A DNA stretch of 21,639 nucleotides. Source: Candidatus Sabulitectum sp. (lineage in GTDB: Bacteria; Fermentibacterota; Fermentibacteria; Fermentibacterales; Fermentibacteraceae). The stretch lies in the NCBI GenBank assembly GCA_023145935.1, contig JAGLDB010000011.1, forward strand, positions 1-21,639, read 5' to 3'. Made by a program: the position numbers and the translations under genes. The notes beneath the pieces are model-generated. The model was not told where the DNA came from and made no database searches. It was given only the letters and a program-made list of their open reading frames with translations. Positions 1 through 8,228 of this stretch are shown here, piece by piece; within the stretch, counting starts at the first letter, position 1, and each line of letters begins with the position of its first letter.

Positions 1-542
1 TCACCTATGACTGGGACGGTACATCTGATACCGTTCTGTATGTGTACGGTAACGGCATTGCAACCATTGAAACAGATACTGTTCATAGTGGAACTCAGTC
101 TCTCAGGTTTGAAGAAGACCCCCTTAGCGGAACTCCGCAGGCCTGTGTTGCATGGATAAGAGATCTTGCAGATGGAGATGTTGTTACAGCTTCATTCTGG
201 GTCTATGATGTAACTCCCGCTGCTTCCCCTTCTGGAAGAATATGGGGGCATTGGAACGACAGTGCTGACCCTGACAGCGTAACAAACTACGATGGTTCTG
301 CAGGTGGAAACAGTACTTATAGTTCTGGAGCCGGCTGGGATCAGCTTGAATGGGAATGGACAGTTGCAGACGGTCATACAGGTCTCATTATTGAAGCTCG
401 CATCTACTCGTCGACAGGTGCAAATGTTTTGTGGTTCGATGACCTTTCTATTACTGCTCCCGACGGTGCTTCTTTCATTCTTCCGGGCACTGAAGTTTCC
501 CTGCAGAGAAACTCCTGGGGTGCGATCAAAGCCGCATTTTAA
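1..542 (+). CDS. C-terminal part of an exported protein with a carbohydrate-binding-like beta-sandwich (5' end outside window)
   Basis: The reading frame is open to the window edge, so the start lies upstream; 179 residues are visible. Most of the visible part looks like a jelly-roll, CBM-like module. It has the typical 'HSGTQSLRF' opening strand, Trp- and Asp-rich strands ('GRIWGHWNDSAD', 'WDQLEWEWTV') and the closing 'VLWFDDLSI' strand that CBM4/9-like modules often share. The last residues, after a short linker, are SLQRNSWGAIKAAF, a short tail with a conserved-looking W-G-x-I-K core. I read this as a possible sorting or anchoring tail, but the family is not certain. The composition (many D, G, S, T; no Cys) fits a secreted or cell-surface protein. 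The substrate cannot be told. A terminator follows at once, so this is the last gene of its transcript. Confidence 0.7.
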   Translation, partial: TYDWDGTSDTVLYVYGNGIATIETDTVHSGTQSLRFEEDPLSGTPQACVAWIRDLADGDVVTASFWVYDVTPAASPSGRIWGHWNDSADPDSVTNYDGSAGGNSTYSSGAGWDQLEWEWTVADGHTGLIIEARIYSSTGANVLWFDDLSITAPDGASFILPGTEVSLQRNSWGAIKAAF

Positions 543-564
543 GGCCCTGTTATCAAAATTCAGT

Positions 565-593
565 AACCCGGCTGCTTCGGTGGCCGGGTTTTT
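565..593 (+). terminator. Rho-independent terminator after the first gene
   Basis: A perfect 8-bp stem AACCCGGC / GCCGGGTT (565-572 and 583-590) encloses a 10-nt loop containing CTTCGG, and the transcript then runs into TTTTT (589-593). It lies 22 nt after the stop of the plus-strand gene. It directly abuts the stop of the converging minus-strand gene, for which it may also serve, though the T-run in that direction is poor. Confidence 0.85.
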
Positions 594-1252
594 CAGTATG
601 TAACTGCCAGGCCGAACATCACAAGGTTTTTCGTAAGATCCATTGGAATGGCAAACTCAAAACCGATTGACTCCGGTATCCATTCTTCCTCTCTACCGGG
701 AAGACCGTACATTACGCCTGCGTTCATGCTGTGATGCAGTTTGTTCTCCACTTCGTCCCAGTCATTATTTCCGCCTGCATCCTCTGGAATGTTTACTAGA
801 TCAGGTCCGTACCCTGCATCCCATCCAGTATACACTTCAAGCGAAGAACCCAGAAGATAACCTGCTGAGATACCAAATTGAGTGGAAAGAAGTTTTGCTG
901 GAATTATGTAGCTTGCCCCTGCAATAAGAGAAAGGGCAGCTTTGTCTGATGGGCCGAAAAGACCTACTCTCATCAAAGGGCCAATGCCCCACGCCCTGCC
1001 TGAGATTCCGATATCTATCTTTTCTGTAGCACCGGAAAGAAAAGTAACACTGGGCGAAACCGGAACATCATCAATATTATCTTCTCCTGCTTCTCTTCGA
1101 TCATCTGCATTGAAATATGCAGGCAGAGCAACAGCTCCGGTGACAGTCATATGGTTTTCTCCCAGGGTTCTTGCCCCGATCATTGAACCGTAATAGCAAC
1201 CGTGCCCCGCTGCAAGAAACGCTGTCATACAAATTGCTTTGAACAATCTCAT
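593..1252 (-). CDS. Small exported protein, probably an outer-membrane beta-barrel (family not recognised)
   Basis: 219 residues from the ATG at 1252, which follows a GGAAGGAA SD. The frame is open about 82 codons further upstream, but that part is not protein-like and has no SD. The N-terminus (MRLFKAICMTAFLAAGHGC) is a signal peptide. Cys19 could be a lipoprotein cysteine, but the preceding residues (G-H-G) are a poor lipobox. The mature part shows alternating polar and hydrophobic strands rich in Gly and aromatics, separated by acidic turns. It ends in '...MFGLAVTY', an aromatic C-terminal residue of the kind used as a barrel-assembly signal. A small outer-membrane barrel is therefore the best reading. 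Function and substrate are unknown. It converges on the preceding gene and diverges from elbB. Confidence 0.7.
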   Translation of the reverse strand: MRLFKAICMTAFLAAGHGCYYGSMIGARTLGENHMTVTGAVALPAYFNADDRREAGEDNIDDVPVSPSVTFLSGATEKIDIGISGRAWGIGPLMRVGLFGPSDKAALSLIAGASYIIPAKLLSTQFGISAGYLLGSSLEVYTGWDAGYGPDLVNIPEDAGGNNDWDEVENKLHHSMNAGVMYGLPGREEEWIPESIGFEFAIPMDLTKNLVMFGLAVTY

Positions 1253-1269
1253 GGTATTTCCTTCCTTCC

Positions 1270-1283
1270 ATACTGTGCAGTAT
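1270..1283. promoter_or_regulatory. Perfect inverted repeat between divergent genes, candidate operator
   Basis: ATACTG-TG-CAGTAT is a perfect 6+2+6 palindrome in the 93-nt gap between the barrel-like gene (minus) and elbB (plus). A TATCAT-like hexamer on the minus strand partly overlaps it. No regulator in the window is obviously matched to it. Confidence 0.35.
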
Positions 1284-1345
1284 ATGATACCCATTAGATA
1301 ACAAGGAAAGTGTTTTTTTTCAATACACAGCTGGAAAGAGGAAAA

Positions 1346-1996
1346 ATGTTCAGAATTGCAATGCTTCTCTCCGGATGCGGCAATATGGATGGATCTGAGA
1401 TCCACGAAAGTGTTTCCGCAATAATTGCTATTGATCAGAAGGGATGGGATATAGTTTATACCGCCCCTGATGTGCTCCAGAAAAGAACCGTTTCTCACAT
1501 GAGCGGAAAGAACATCGCTGCCAGAAATGCCCTGGAGGAAAGTGCCAGGATTGCTCGTGGAGCTGTTGAGGAACTTAGTGAAGAACTGCTCGACAGCATT
1601 GACGCCATAGTCATTCCAGGAGGAATGGGAGCGGCTTTGACCCTTTGTGATTTTGCACTGTCTGGAGAATCATGTCAGGTGCATCCGGAAGTAGAGGCTT
1701 TTATCAAAAGCGCTCACAGAAGAGGAATTCCCATTGGAGCAATGTGTATAGCTCCTGCTCTGGTGGCCAGGTGTATTCCCGGGGTGACAGTTACTGTGGG
1801 CACAGATAAAAGCACTGCTGAAAAAATCAGAGGAATGGGTTGCGAACACATCGATTGTTCCCCGGAAGAATCGTACACAGACACGAAGAACAGGGTGGTG
1901 TCAACACCAGCTTACATGATAGCAGAGGGTCCGGCGCAGGTATTAAAGGGTGCGGAAAGCATGGTTGATGCTCTGGAAAAACTGATCAGTCTCTGA
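1346..1996 (+). CDS. elbB: ElbB-like glyoxalase of the DJ-1/PfpI superfamily
   Basis: 216 residues, against 217 for Escherichia coli ElbB, which it resembles along the whole length. Shared parts are the start 'LLSGCGNMDGSEIHESV', 'ARIARG', 'IVIPGGMGAA', the nucleophile elbow 'GAMCIAPAL' with Cys134, 'VGTDKSTAEK' and 'VVSTPAYM'. The family is annotated as isoprenoid-biosynthesis protein with amidotransferase-like domain, and members have been reported to have glyoxalase activity on small dicarbonyls; the physiological role is poorly defined. The protein is cytosolic. ATG 1346 is chosen over an in-frame ATG at 1310 because AGAGGA lies just upstream and the N-terminus then matches the family. 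Its last 11 nt overlap the end of the converging gene. It appears monocistronic. Confidence 0.9.
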   Translation: MFRIAMLLSGCGNMDGSEIHESVSAIIAIDQKGWDIVYTAPDVLQKRTVSHMSGKNIAARNALEESARIARGAVEELSEELLDSIDAIVIPGGMGAALTLCDFALSGESCQVHPEVEAFIKSAHRRGIPIGAMCIAPALVARCIPGVTVTVGTDKSTAEKIRGMGCEHIDCSPEESYTDTKNRVVSTPAYMIAEGPAQVLKGAESMVDALEKLISL

Positions 1997-2420
1997 GTTC
2001 TCCTGTCCATACGGTAACAGTGAGATTCTCGTAATCCACCACCACCGGCAGATCCAGATTCATTGGAGGAAACGAACCTTTTATCAGTCGTAACTCTCGC
2101 CTGTGGGCCACTGAAGAGTAGGAGTTAAGGTACTCTTTTGTTTCTGTTAGAACATCGTCAAATTGGAACCAGTTGTCCTGACCAAATTCCATGAACCACA
2201 GGGCAAATGCATAGCTTCCCAGGAAACCACTGTAAAATACATCTGAGTAACAGCCTTCACAGAGAATACCTGACACCCTTTGAACATAGCTGAGGAAGCT
2301 TTGTGTATCACCCACTATGGACATGAATTCATCCCTGTTTTCAAAGCAAAGGGTAATTTTTTTCAGTTCAAAACAGCCAGGCAGAATCTTTTCCCGCATG
2401 CTCTTAACAAAATTTTCCAT
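1986..2420 (-). CDS. Hypothetical protein, 144 residues, with a CxxC motif
   Basis: I do not recognise this protein. It has no signal peptide or clear membrane helix and is rich in Phe, Tyr and Trp ('GSYAFALWFMEFGQDNWFQFDD'). Four cysteines are visible at residues 16, 25, 54 and 57, the last two as C-E-G-C, which could bind metal or form a redox pair. The C-terminus looks like beta strands ('LPVVVDYENLTVTVWTGE'). The chosen ATG follows AAGGAG with a rather short 4-nt gap; Met8 of this protein is an alternative start. The frame extends upstream to 2489 but without an SD. It converges on elbB with an 11-nt overlap and is divergent from the Rrf2 gene, so the two share the 2421-2539 promoter region. 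Confidence 0.6.
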   Translation of the reverse strand: MENFVKSMREKILPGCFELKKITLCFENRDEFMSIVGDTQSFLSYVQRVSGILCEGCYSDVFYSGFLGSYAFALWFMEFGQDNWFQFDDVLTETKEYLNSYSSVAHRRELRLIKGSFPPMNLDLPVVVDYENLTVTVWTGELRD

Positions 2421-2482
2421 AAAACTCCTTCTTCCGTCGCTGCAATATGTCCCACCCCGCATGGAATCGCAATCGGGAAAGG

Positions 2483-2511
2483 TTGACAATTTTCTATAAT
2501 GGCATTAGAGT
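2483..2511 (+). promoter_or_regulatory. Candidate sigma-70-type promoter of the Rrf2-hcp operon
   Basis: A perfect TTGACA (2483-2488) is followed after 17 nt by TAGAGT (2506-2511), a 4 of 6 match to the -10. A TATAAT at 2495 lies too close to this -35 to pair with it. The start codon is 28 nt downstream of the -10. Confidence 0.5.
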
Positions 2512-2520
2512 ACCACTATG
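2503..2520. promoter_or_regulatory. Imperfect palindrome over the -10, candidate Rrf2 operator
   Basis: The pattern CAT-n4-GTAC-n4-ATG (2503-2520) is symmetric at 10 of 18 positions and covers the proposed -10 of the Rrf2 gene. Rrf2 regulators usually bind dyads at their own promoter, so autoregulation is plausible. The assignment rests on position and symmetry alone. Confidence 0.3.
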
Positions 2521-2539
2521 ATAAAATGAGAGGAGATAC

Positions 2540-3043
2540 ATGAGCCAACTGTTGAAGATCTCTGAAGCAGCATCCATTGCCATGCATGCGTTAATTCTAC
2601 TTGCCGAAAAGCAGGGAGAACTGCAGAGTAACAGCAGAATAGCCGAAGCTTTTAATATCAGTGCTAACCACTCATCGAAGGTTTTGCAAAGATTGATCAA
2701 GTGTGGTTTTGCCGGAGCAGTCCGGGGGCCGGGCGGGGGCTATTATCTGGCGGTCAATCCCGCTGAAGTATCACTTCTTGATATCTATAGAGCAGTGGAT
2801 GGCCAGCCGGATGTATCAACCTGCCTGTTTGGCAGAGGCAGGCACTGTTCGCTGGATGTATGCCTTTTCAGCGAATTGATCACTGATGTCGAAGTCCTTC
2901 TGCAGAAGCATCTCGGGTCAGTAACTTTGGCAGATTACATGGATAGGGATATTGGTCTTCCGGCAACGGGAAAAAGTAATAATGAGGATACAGGTCAACA
3001 AAGGTTTCCAGGAAAAAAACCTGGAAGAAAATCAAGGAGATAA
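2540..3043 (+). CDS. Rrf2-family Fe-S transcriptional regulator
   Basis: 167 residues. The N-terminal winged helix is typical of Rrf2 proteins (IscR, NsrR, CymR): '[10 protein letters not shown]', '[28 protein letters not shown]' as the recognition region, then '[10 protein letters not shown]' as the wing (residues 61-71). Cys95, Cys103 and Cys108 sit where IscR and NsrR bind their Fe-S cluster (C-x7-C-x4-C), so it should sense redox, NO or Fe-S status. A Lys/Arg-rich tail of about 25 residues ends the protein. AGGAGA sits 3 nt before the ATG. The stop lies only 2 nt before hcp, so the two form an operon, and hcp is the likely target with autoregulation. The exact signal cannot be read from the sequence; NO or hydroxylamine is the natural guess given hcp. 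Confidence 0.9.
   Translation: MSQLLKISEAASIAMHALILLAEKQGELQSNSRIAEAFNISANHSSKVLQRLIKCGFAGAVRGPGGGYYLAVNPAEVSLLDIYRAVDGQPDVSTCLFGRGRHCSLDVCLFSELITDVEVLLQKHLGSVTLADYMDRDIGLPATGKSNNEDTGQQRFPGKKPGRKSRR
3006..3026 (+). repeat. 7-bp hairpin with A7 loop just before the hcp ribosome binding site
   Basis: TTCCAGG - AAAAAAA - CCTGGAA is a perfect inverted repeat within the 3' end of the Rrf2 gene, 8 nt before the AAGGAG that serves hcp. It could set mRNA stability or translation between the two genes, or be a second protein-binding dyad. No T-run follows, so it is not a terminator. Confidence 0.45.
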
Positions 3044-3045
3044 TC

Positions 3046-4665
3046 ATGAGTATGTTCTGCTATCAGTGCCAGGAAACTCTGGGAAACAAGGGATGTACGG
3101 TAAACGGTATTTGCGGAAAAAAAGGAGATACTGCAATTCTTCAGGATCTTCTTATCTACACTGCAAAGGGCATCAGTGTTATTGCAGAAAAAGCAGGTAA
3201 GAACCATAAGGACATTAACCACTTCGTAACAAAGGCCCTTTTCACAACTATTACAAATGTTAACTTTGATGACGACAACCTTATTGGAATCATCAAACAG
3301 GGTCTGGCTCTTCGTGAACAGATCAAGGCCAGATACGGTGTTACCGGTGATCTGCATGACAGTGCAGTATGGACAGCAGAGACAAAAGAAGATTTCCTTA
3401 AAAAGGCTGAAACTGTTGGTGTTCTTTCCACCGAAAATGAAGATGTCCGCTCTCTGCGCGAGCTTCTTACCTACGGACTCAAGGGTGTTGCTGCCTATGC
3501 GGATCACGCTTACGTTCTGGGCTACGAGGATCAGGCAGTTTTTGACTTTATGATTGAAGGGCTTGCCTCAACTACCAAGGATCTCAGCGTTGATGAAATG
3601 ATCGCCCTTGTAATGAAAACCGGTGAAGCTGCTGTTGGAGCCATGGCCATACTGGACAAGGCAAACACAGAGGCTTACGGTAATCCAGAGATCACAGAAG
3701 TGAATATCGGGGTTAGAAACAACCCTGCAATTCTTATTTCCGGCCACGACCTCAAGGACATGGAAGAGTTGCTGAAGCAGACACAGGGAACAGGTGTTGA
3801 TGTTTACACCCATGGAGAGATGCTTCCTGCTAACTACTACCCTTCATTCAAGAACTACGACAATTTCGTGGGAAACTACGGCAATGCCTGGTGGCTTCAG
3901 GACAAGGAATTTGCATCCTTCAACGGTCCAGTTGTTATGACTACAAACTGCCTTGTTCCACCTAAGAAATCATACATTGACCGTGTTTTCACCACAGGCA
4001 ATGTTGCATTCCCAGGTGTTACAGATATCGCAGACAGAGCTGAGAATGGTGAAAAAGATTTTTCCGAAGTGATTGCAATGGCCAAGACGCTTCCTTCACC
4101 AACAGAGATAGAGACCGGCACCATCGTTGGTGGATTCGCCCACCATCAGGTATTTGCCCTTGCAGATAAGGTTGTGGAAGCTGTGAAGTCCGGTGCTATC
4201 AAGAAATTTGTCGTTATGGCTGGCTGTGACGGTCGCCACAAGAGCAGAGATTACTACAGAGAATTTGCTGAAGCTCTTCCAAAAGACACAGTGATACTCA
4301 CCGCAGGTTGTGCAAAGTATCGTTACAACAAGCTTAACCTTGGTGATATAGGTGGAATTCCACGGGTTCTTGATGCAGGTCAGTGCAACGACAGTTACTC
4401 TCTTGCGTTGATCGCACTTAAGCTCAAGGAAGTTTTCGAGCTGGAAGACATCAACGATCTGCCTATCGTCTACAACATCGCATGGTACGAGCAGAAGGCT
4501 GTTACAGTGCTTCTTGCCCTGCTTCACCTGGGCGTTAAGAATATCCATCTCGGACCTACGCTCCCTGCATTCCTTTCACCTACAGTTGTGAATGTTCTCG
4601 TTGAGAACTTCGGTATCGCCGGAATCAACACGGTTGATGACGATATTAAAAATATGATAGGCTGA
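3046..4665 (+). CDS. hcp: Hybrid cluster protein (hydroxylamine reductase), [4Fe-4S] type
   Basis: 539 residues, full length for the family. The N-terminal cysteines C5-x2-C8-x8-C17-x5-C23 have the spacing of the anaerobe ([4Fe-4S]) class, as in Desulfovibrio, rather than the [2Fe-2S] enterobacterial class. All expected ligands of the hybrid 4Fe-2O-2S cluster can be found by their local motifs: His234 (SGHDL), Glu258 (HGEML), Cys302 (TTNCL), Cys394 (AGCDGRH, the persulfide position), Cys422 ([10 protein letters not shown]), Cys447 (GQCNDSYS) and Glu482 (WYEQKAV). Family members reduce NO to N2O, and hydroxylamine to ammonia in vitro, and protect anaerobes from nitrosative stress. The protein is cytosolic. 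ATG follows AAGGAG with a 6-nt gap. No hcr-type reductase gene lies beside it, so electrons must come from another donor. Control by the upstream Rrf2 protein is likely. Confidence 0.96.
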   Translation: MSMFCYQCQETLGNKGCTVNGICGKKGDTAILQDLLIYTAKGISVIAEKAGKNHKDINHFVTKALFTTITNVNFDDDNLIGIIKQGLALREQIKARYGVTGDLHDSAVWTAETKEDFLKKAETVGVLSTENEDVRSLRELLTYGLKGVAAYADHAYVLGYEDQAVFDFMIEGLASTTKDLSVDEMIALVMKTGEAAVGAMAILDKANTEAYGNPEITEVNIGVRNNPAILISGHDLKDMEELLKQTQGTGVDVYTHGEMLPANYYPSFKNYDNFVGNYGNAWWLQDKEFASFNGPVVMTTNCLVPPKKSYIDRVFTTGNVAFPGVTDIADRAENGEKDFSEVIAMAKTLPSPTEIETGTIVGGFAHHQVFALADKVVEAVKSGAIKKFVVMAGCDGRHKSRDYYREFAEALPKDTVILTAGCAKYRYNKLNLGDIGGIPRVLDAGQCNDSYSLALIALKLKEVFELEDINDLPIVYNIAWYEQKAVTVLLALLHLGVKNIHLGPTLPAFLSPTVVNVLVENFGIAGINTVDDDIKNMIG

Positions 4666-4683
4666 CGGAACGAAAAATGAAAT

Positions 4684-4722
4684 GCAGGTCACTGGCTCTT
4701 ATTGCCGGTGGCCTGCTTTTTT
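4684..4722. terminator. Bidirectional Rho-independent terminator between hcp and the yhaN-like gene
   Basis: A 13-bp stem (4684-4696 with 4704-4716), containing two G-U pairs in the plus-strand RNA, has a 7-nt loop and is followed by TTTTTT (4717-4722), 18 nt after the hcp stop. On the other strand the same stem is followed by a T-rich tail (ATTTCATTTTTC), so it can also end the converging minus-strand operon. Confidence 0.9.
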
Positions 4723-4745
4723 ACAGGAAGAATGGAATGGAATTC

Positions 4746-7700
4746 TCACCGTGGGAGTGAGTTGATGATCTCGTCCAGATAATCTGGTCTAATAAGGTTG
4801 CTGTTTAGTTCTTCTGCCAGTGCAGCAAGAACATGAACCCTGATCTCCTCTGGGGAAAGTACGGTTTCGGTGGAGGTATATCCATGTTCCTCGAAGTAAT
4901 CCTGAAGCTCCTCTGTCTTAGAAGAAGGCCATCTTTGAATTTTCTTGTTTCTGAGTCCGGTTATAATCTCTGCAGCGTTACCACCTAGACCTTCGGCCAG
5001 GTTGGTGATACGGTCAATAAAGACTTTTGAGACACAATTTGAATCCATAAGAACTCTTCGGTCCACCTTCAAACCCCGACCGGCACGCCAGAATTTACAT
5101 CCATTCTCCACTGCCGCTGCAGCGGCATATATGGCATCAAACTGAATTGCAGAGCCGGTGAACAATTTTCTTCCTCCGTACTTTACCAGGGTTTTGAACT
5201 GCCCCCATTTTTCTATGTTAAGTTTCAGAAGACCGTAAAGAAGAGTGTTATCATTCACAAGATGCCAGAGATGCAATCGGTCAAGATTCTCCTCCAGAGG
5301 GTTTATACCGGGTACGCCCAGGGCTCTGCCGTATTCATCACGGGTCATGCCATGGGGTTGAACTGGCGAAGCAGCAGCTAACCTCTGGTCAGGGTCAGGT
5401 AGTCTGAGAGGAAAGGAGTCAGCAGCTCCCTTGTTCCGGATCTTACCCAGATCAAACATGCGGTGTTCCGTTCCGGTACTTTCCAGTTTGCTGAGCCATT
5501 TGCCGATCTCATCGTGCTGTGCTGTGAAGTAGAAGACCTGACGGCCACTCCTGGCAATTCTGATGACAGCATCTATTATCAGACCGGCTCGAAGGTCATC
5601 AGATGTACCAAGTGCCTCATCCAGCAAAAGGGGTAGACGAACAGGTTCATTCAATTCAAGGAAGGCTGTTCTGATGGCGATCAATACCTGAACTCTTTCA
5701 CCGATCGAAAGTTTTTCAACCGGTTGAGCGAGTCTACCGCTAACACATGCCATGAATCGTGGTGGATTTACTCTGTCATCTATTACAAGTTCCAGCTGCC
5801 CCCGGGTGAACTCTGAAACAAGCTCACGTGCTCTGCTGAAAACAAGTGGTCTTGCCCGGTCTACTGCAACTTTCTGAACCCACTCAACCAGCATTTCTCC
5901 TGCGGTTGCTCTGCTGTTACGGTCACGGAGATCTTCCAGAACTGCTACTGCAGCATCTTTGTCTCTCATGGCATCCGACAAGTCGTGCCCGGAAAGGGCA
6001 TTTTCATTACTGAACTGGATTTTGTTGATCTCTTCCAGCAGTTCTTCTCTTTTCTCGGCCTGTCTCTTTGTGTTTTCGATGAGCTCTTCGAGCTCAAAAG
6101 TATCAAGTTTCAGCAGATTCTCATTACCTGCAGTTTTGAAGCTTTCAATGTAGTTAACTATTCTGGCTTCCTGTTTGAGAAGTTCTTTTTGGAGTATCAG
6201 ATAATCCGGTCTTTCTACAAGCCAGTTGTCAATCAAGCTCTCCCGGGAAGGGTCAAGATTCAGCTGGTCGAAAATATCCTGCTTATCAAGTGAAATTCTG
6301 CCCAGGGCTGTTTCGGCGGTGATAATTTGCAGTCCGGCAGAGTCACCTGCCTGAATGGCAGTGCGATAGTTTGAGAATTTCAGATTCAGATCATCTATGA
6401 CACCTGCAACCTGCGCAGCAGATACCGTTTCACGGTATTCGTACCCGTATCTGTGAATGATACCGTTTGTTTCGCTCCGGGATTTTGCCTGTCTCAGTAC
6501 AAGTCGATTGAGTTCATTGTGTGCAGTTGCCAGAGAGGTGCTGCTCTGCTGCCACTGCATGATGTTCTGCACAAGCAGGGGTAACCACTGGTGATCAACA
6601 TCTGTAGAGAACCCCAGTTTTTCATCCAGATTGTTTCTCTGCGTGCTTAAAGCGTTTTTTCGTTCTTCGAGAGCAGCTTCATCCGGTTCCAGACGTCTTA
6701 ACTCTTTAATACGGTTGTCTTCACGAATTCGGAGTTCTGCAAGAGTAATAAGTGAACGGAGCAGATCCAGCAGTGAATTGGTTTCCCAGGAATCCGGTTC
6801 GGGAAGGCTTGTCTTTCTGTAACTGGCCTGATAAACAGCTCTTGAATCGGATTCTTTCACTGTGGAACCGCTGGTTTTTCCCAGGAATAACAAACCCGCA
6901 GCAGCCAGAAAAAGAATACTCCAGAGAGGGGTGTAGACAACTGCAAGGATTAAACTGAGCAATGCGATAAGAGCTGAAGTGAGCAGCAGAGGTTTCTGTG
7001 AATCTGCACCGTTCGTTCCGGCAGGTTCCGGGGTTTCCAGCCAGTGTTTTATTGAAGAGATCCCCTCTCTTATCTGGTTGATCTCAAGATTCTGAACTGT
7101 TTCACTTATCTGTTCAGAAAGGAATCTTTTCTTCTTGTTCAGAACAATCTCGTCAGCCTGAACCCCGGCAGAATCCCGAGAGAATGAACTGAGATCTTCT
7201 ACTTCTATTTTATTCAGAGCATCAAGCTGTGTATGGGTTACATGGTCACCGATTCTGGCTCTGGCTGTATCCTTTTCCGATTGCGCTTTTAGAATAACCC
7301 TCTGCTGTGCATCAATATCTTTTTCCAGACTGAGCAGGTCGGTCTGAAGACCTCTGATTGCTGGAATGATGTTTTCATGAACCTGATCACCGGAGAGATT
7401 TAGATTTTCCAGCTGTCTGGCAGTTTTTCCTAGATCGGCCTTGGCATCATCAATGCTTCTTTCTGCGGCTGTTTGTTCTGCAGCAAGCTTATCAAGCCTG
7501 GTTCGTTCATCTCCATTGAGCAGTGCAACGCCTTCAGAAAATTTCCGCTTTTCAATTTTCAGTTCTCTGTGTTTGCTTTCAACACCCTTAAATGCAAGAG
7601 CCTCTTCAAGCACAAGGAATTTCTTTTCTGCTTCTTTTGCCTTTCTGTGCTCATTATTCAGTTCAGGTAAGCGTCTGTTTTCCGCCTCTATCTGCCTTTG

Positions 7701-8228
7701 TATGGAAATGGCAGCTTCTACCTTTTTGCATTCTGACTTTTCCTGCTGAATTGCTTTCGAGTCTTTTCTGAATCTGTCTTTGAAGCCGAGGCTGATCTTC
7801 GCCGCTTCCAGATCGTAGCCTCCCTGACTTTCAGCTGCAATGATTTTTGCAAAGTCGGTGTTTTTTTCATTTATCAATTGGTGAAGAGCAAGCATGTATC
7901 GTGAACGATATTCTGCTGGTCCCAGCCCCGGGGTTGTGCCTGTGCCTTCAGAACTGCCGATATCAGCATGGCCGGCATTGATCCGGACTGACCAGACGGT
8001 GGTACCGATAGTGAATTTTCCACCGACTGTTGGTCTGCTAAGACCTGAATTTCCCGGCCACAGTAACTCCTGTATTACAAGAGCCGTTGTGCTTTTGCCG
8101 GATCCGTTCGGCCCGTAGATCAGGTTTATACCTGCTGATAGATCCTTGAAACTGAACCCGTCATTCTGCTCTATACCCAGTGCCGTGAGAACAGATACAT
8201 CGGTAAACAGCAGTGATCTGTCACTCAT
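4746..8228 (-). CDS. YhaN/SbcC-like SMC-type ATPase with membrane hairpin and long C-terminal extension
   Basis: 1160 residues. The N-terminal half-ATPase carries Walker A GPNGSGKST (39-47). Predicted coiled coils run from about 150-390 and 480-780. Two hydrophobic helices at about 412-451 interrupt them, as in Bacillus YhaN. The C-terminal half-ATPase (about 780-925) has signature LSIGERVQ (840-847), Walker B LPLLLDEA with Asp870 and Glu871, D-loop GTSDD and switch His905 (AQHDE). The protein should pair with the YhaO-like nuclease encoded just upstream to process DNA ends or tangles, by analogy with SbcCD/Rad50-Mre11. No zinc-hook CxxC is seen at the coiled-coil tip; the membrane hairpin takes that place. 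After residue 925 comes an extension of about 235 residues that ordinary YhaN or SbcC proteins lack. It holds a Trp/Leu-rich segment and a helical 'NLAEGLGGNAAEIITGLR' region, and I cannot assign a known domain. It is not a JetC-type Wadjet protein by context. Confidence 0.85.
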   Translation of the reverse strand: MSDRSLLFTDVSVLTALGIEQNDGFSFKDLSAGINLIYGPNGSGKSTTALVIQELLWPGNSGLSRPTVGGKFTIGTTVWSVRINAGHADIGSSEGTGTTPGLGPAEYRSRYMLALHQLINEKNTDFAKIIAAESQGGYDLEAAKISLGFKDRFRKDSKAIQQEKSECKKVEAAISIQRQIEAENRRLPELNNEHRKAKEAEKKFLVLEEALAFKGVESKHRELKIEKRKFSEGVALLNGDERTRLDKLAAEQTAAERSIDDAKADLGKTARQLENLNLSGDQVHENIIPAIRGLQTDLLSLEKDIDAQQRVILKAQSEKDTARARIGDHVTHTQLDALNKIEVEDLSSFSRDSAGVQADEIVLNKKKRFLSEQISETVQNLEINQIREGISSIKHWLETPEPAGTNGADSQKPLLLTSALIALLSLILAVVYTPLWSILFLAAAGLLFLGKTSGSTVKESDSRAVYQASYRKTSLPEPDSWETNSLLDLLRSLITLAELRIREDNRIKELRRLEPDEAALEERKNALSTQRNNLDEKLGFSTDVDHQWLPLLVQNIMQWQQSSTSLATAHNELNRLVLRQAKSRSETNGIIHRYGYEYRETVSAAQVAGVIDDLNLKFSNYRTAIQAGDSAGLQIITAETALGRISLDKQDIFDQLNLDPSRESLIDNWLVERPDYLILQKELLKQEARIVNYIESFKTAGNENLLKLDTFELEELIENTKRQAEKREELLEEINKIQFSNENALSGHDLSDAMRDKDAAVAVLEDLRDRNSRATAGEMLVEWVQKVAVDRARPLVFSRARELVSEFTRGQLELVIDDRVNPPRFMACVSGRLAQPVEKLSIGERVQVLIAIRTAFLELNEPVRLPLLLDEALGTSDDLRAGLIIDAVIRIARSGRQVFYFTAQHDEIGKWLSKLESTGTEHRMFDLGKIRNKGAADSFPLRLPDPDQRLAAASPVQPHGMTRDEYGRALGVPGINPLEENLDRLHLWHLVNDNTLLYGLLKLNIEKWGQFKTLVKYGGRKLFTGSAIQFDAIYAAAAAVENGCKFWRAGRGLKVDRRVLMDSNCVSKVFIDRITNLAEGLGGNAAEIITGLRNKKIQRWPSSKTEELQDYFEEHGYTSTETVLSPEEIRVHVLAALAEELNSNLIRPDYLDEIINSLPR

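Noticed and set aside
1270..1283. LexA/SOS box
   Set aside because: The spacing of the CTG and CAG arms is 2 nt, not the 10-nt layout of the proteobacterial box, and there is no SOS gene beside it.
1253..1498. Upstream in-frame extension of the barrel-like gene (82 codons)
   Set aside because: It has no SD and no protein-like pattern, and it would place a clear signal peptide inside the protein and overlap elbB antisense.
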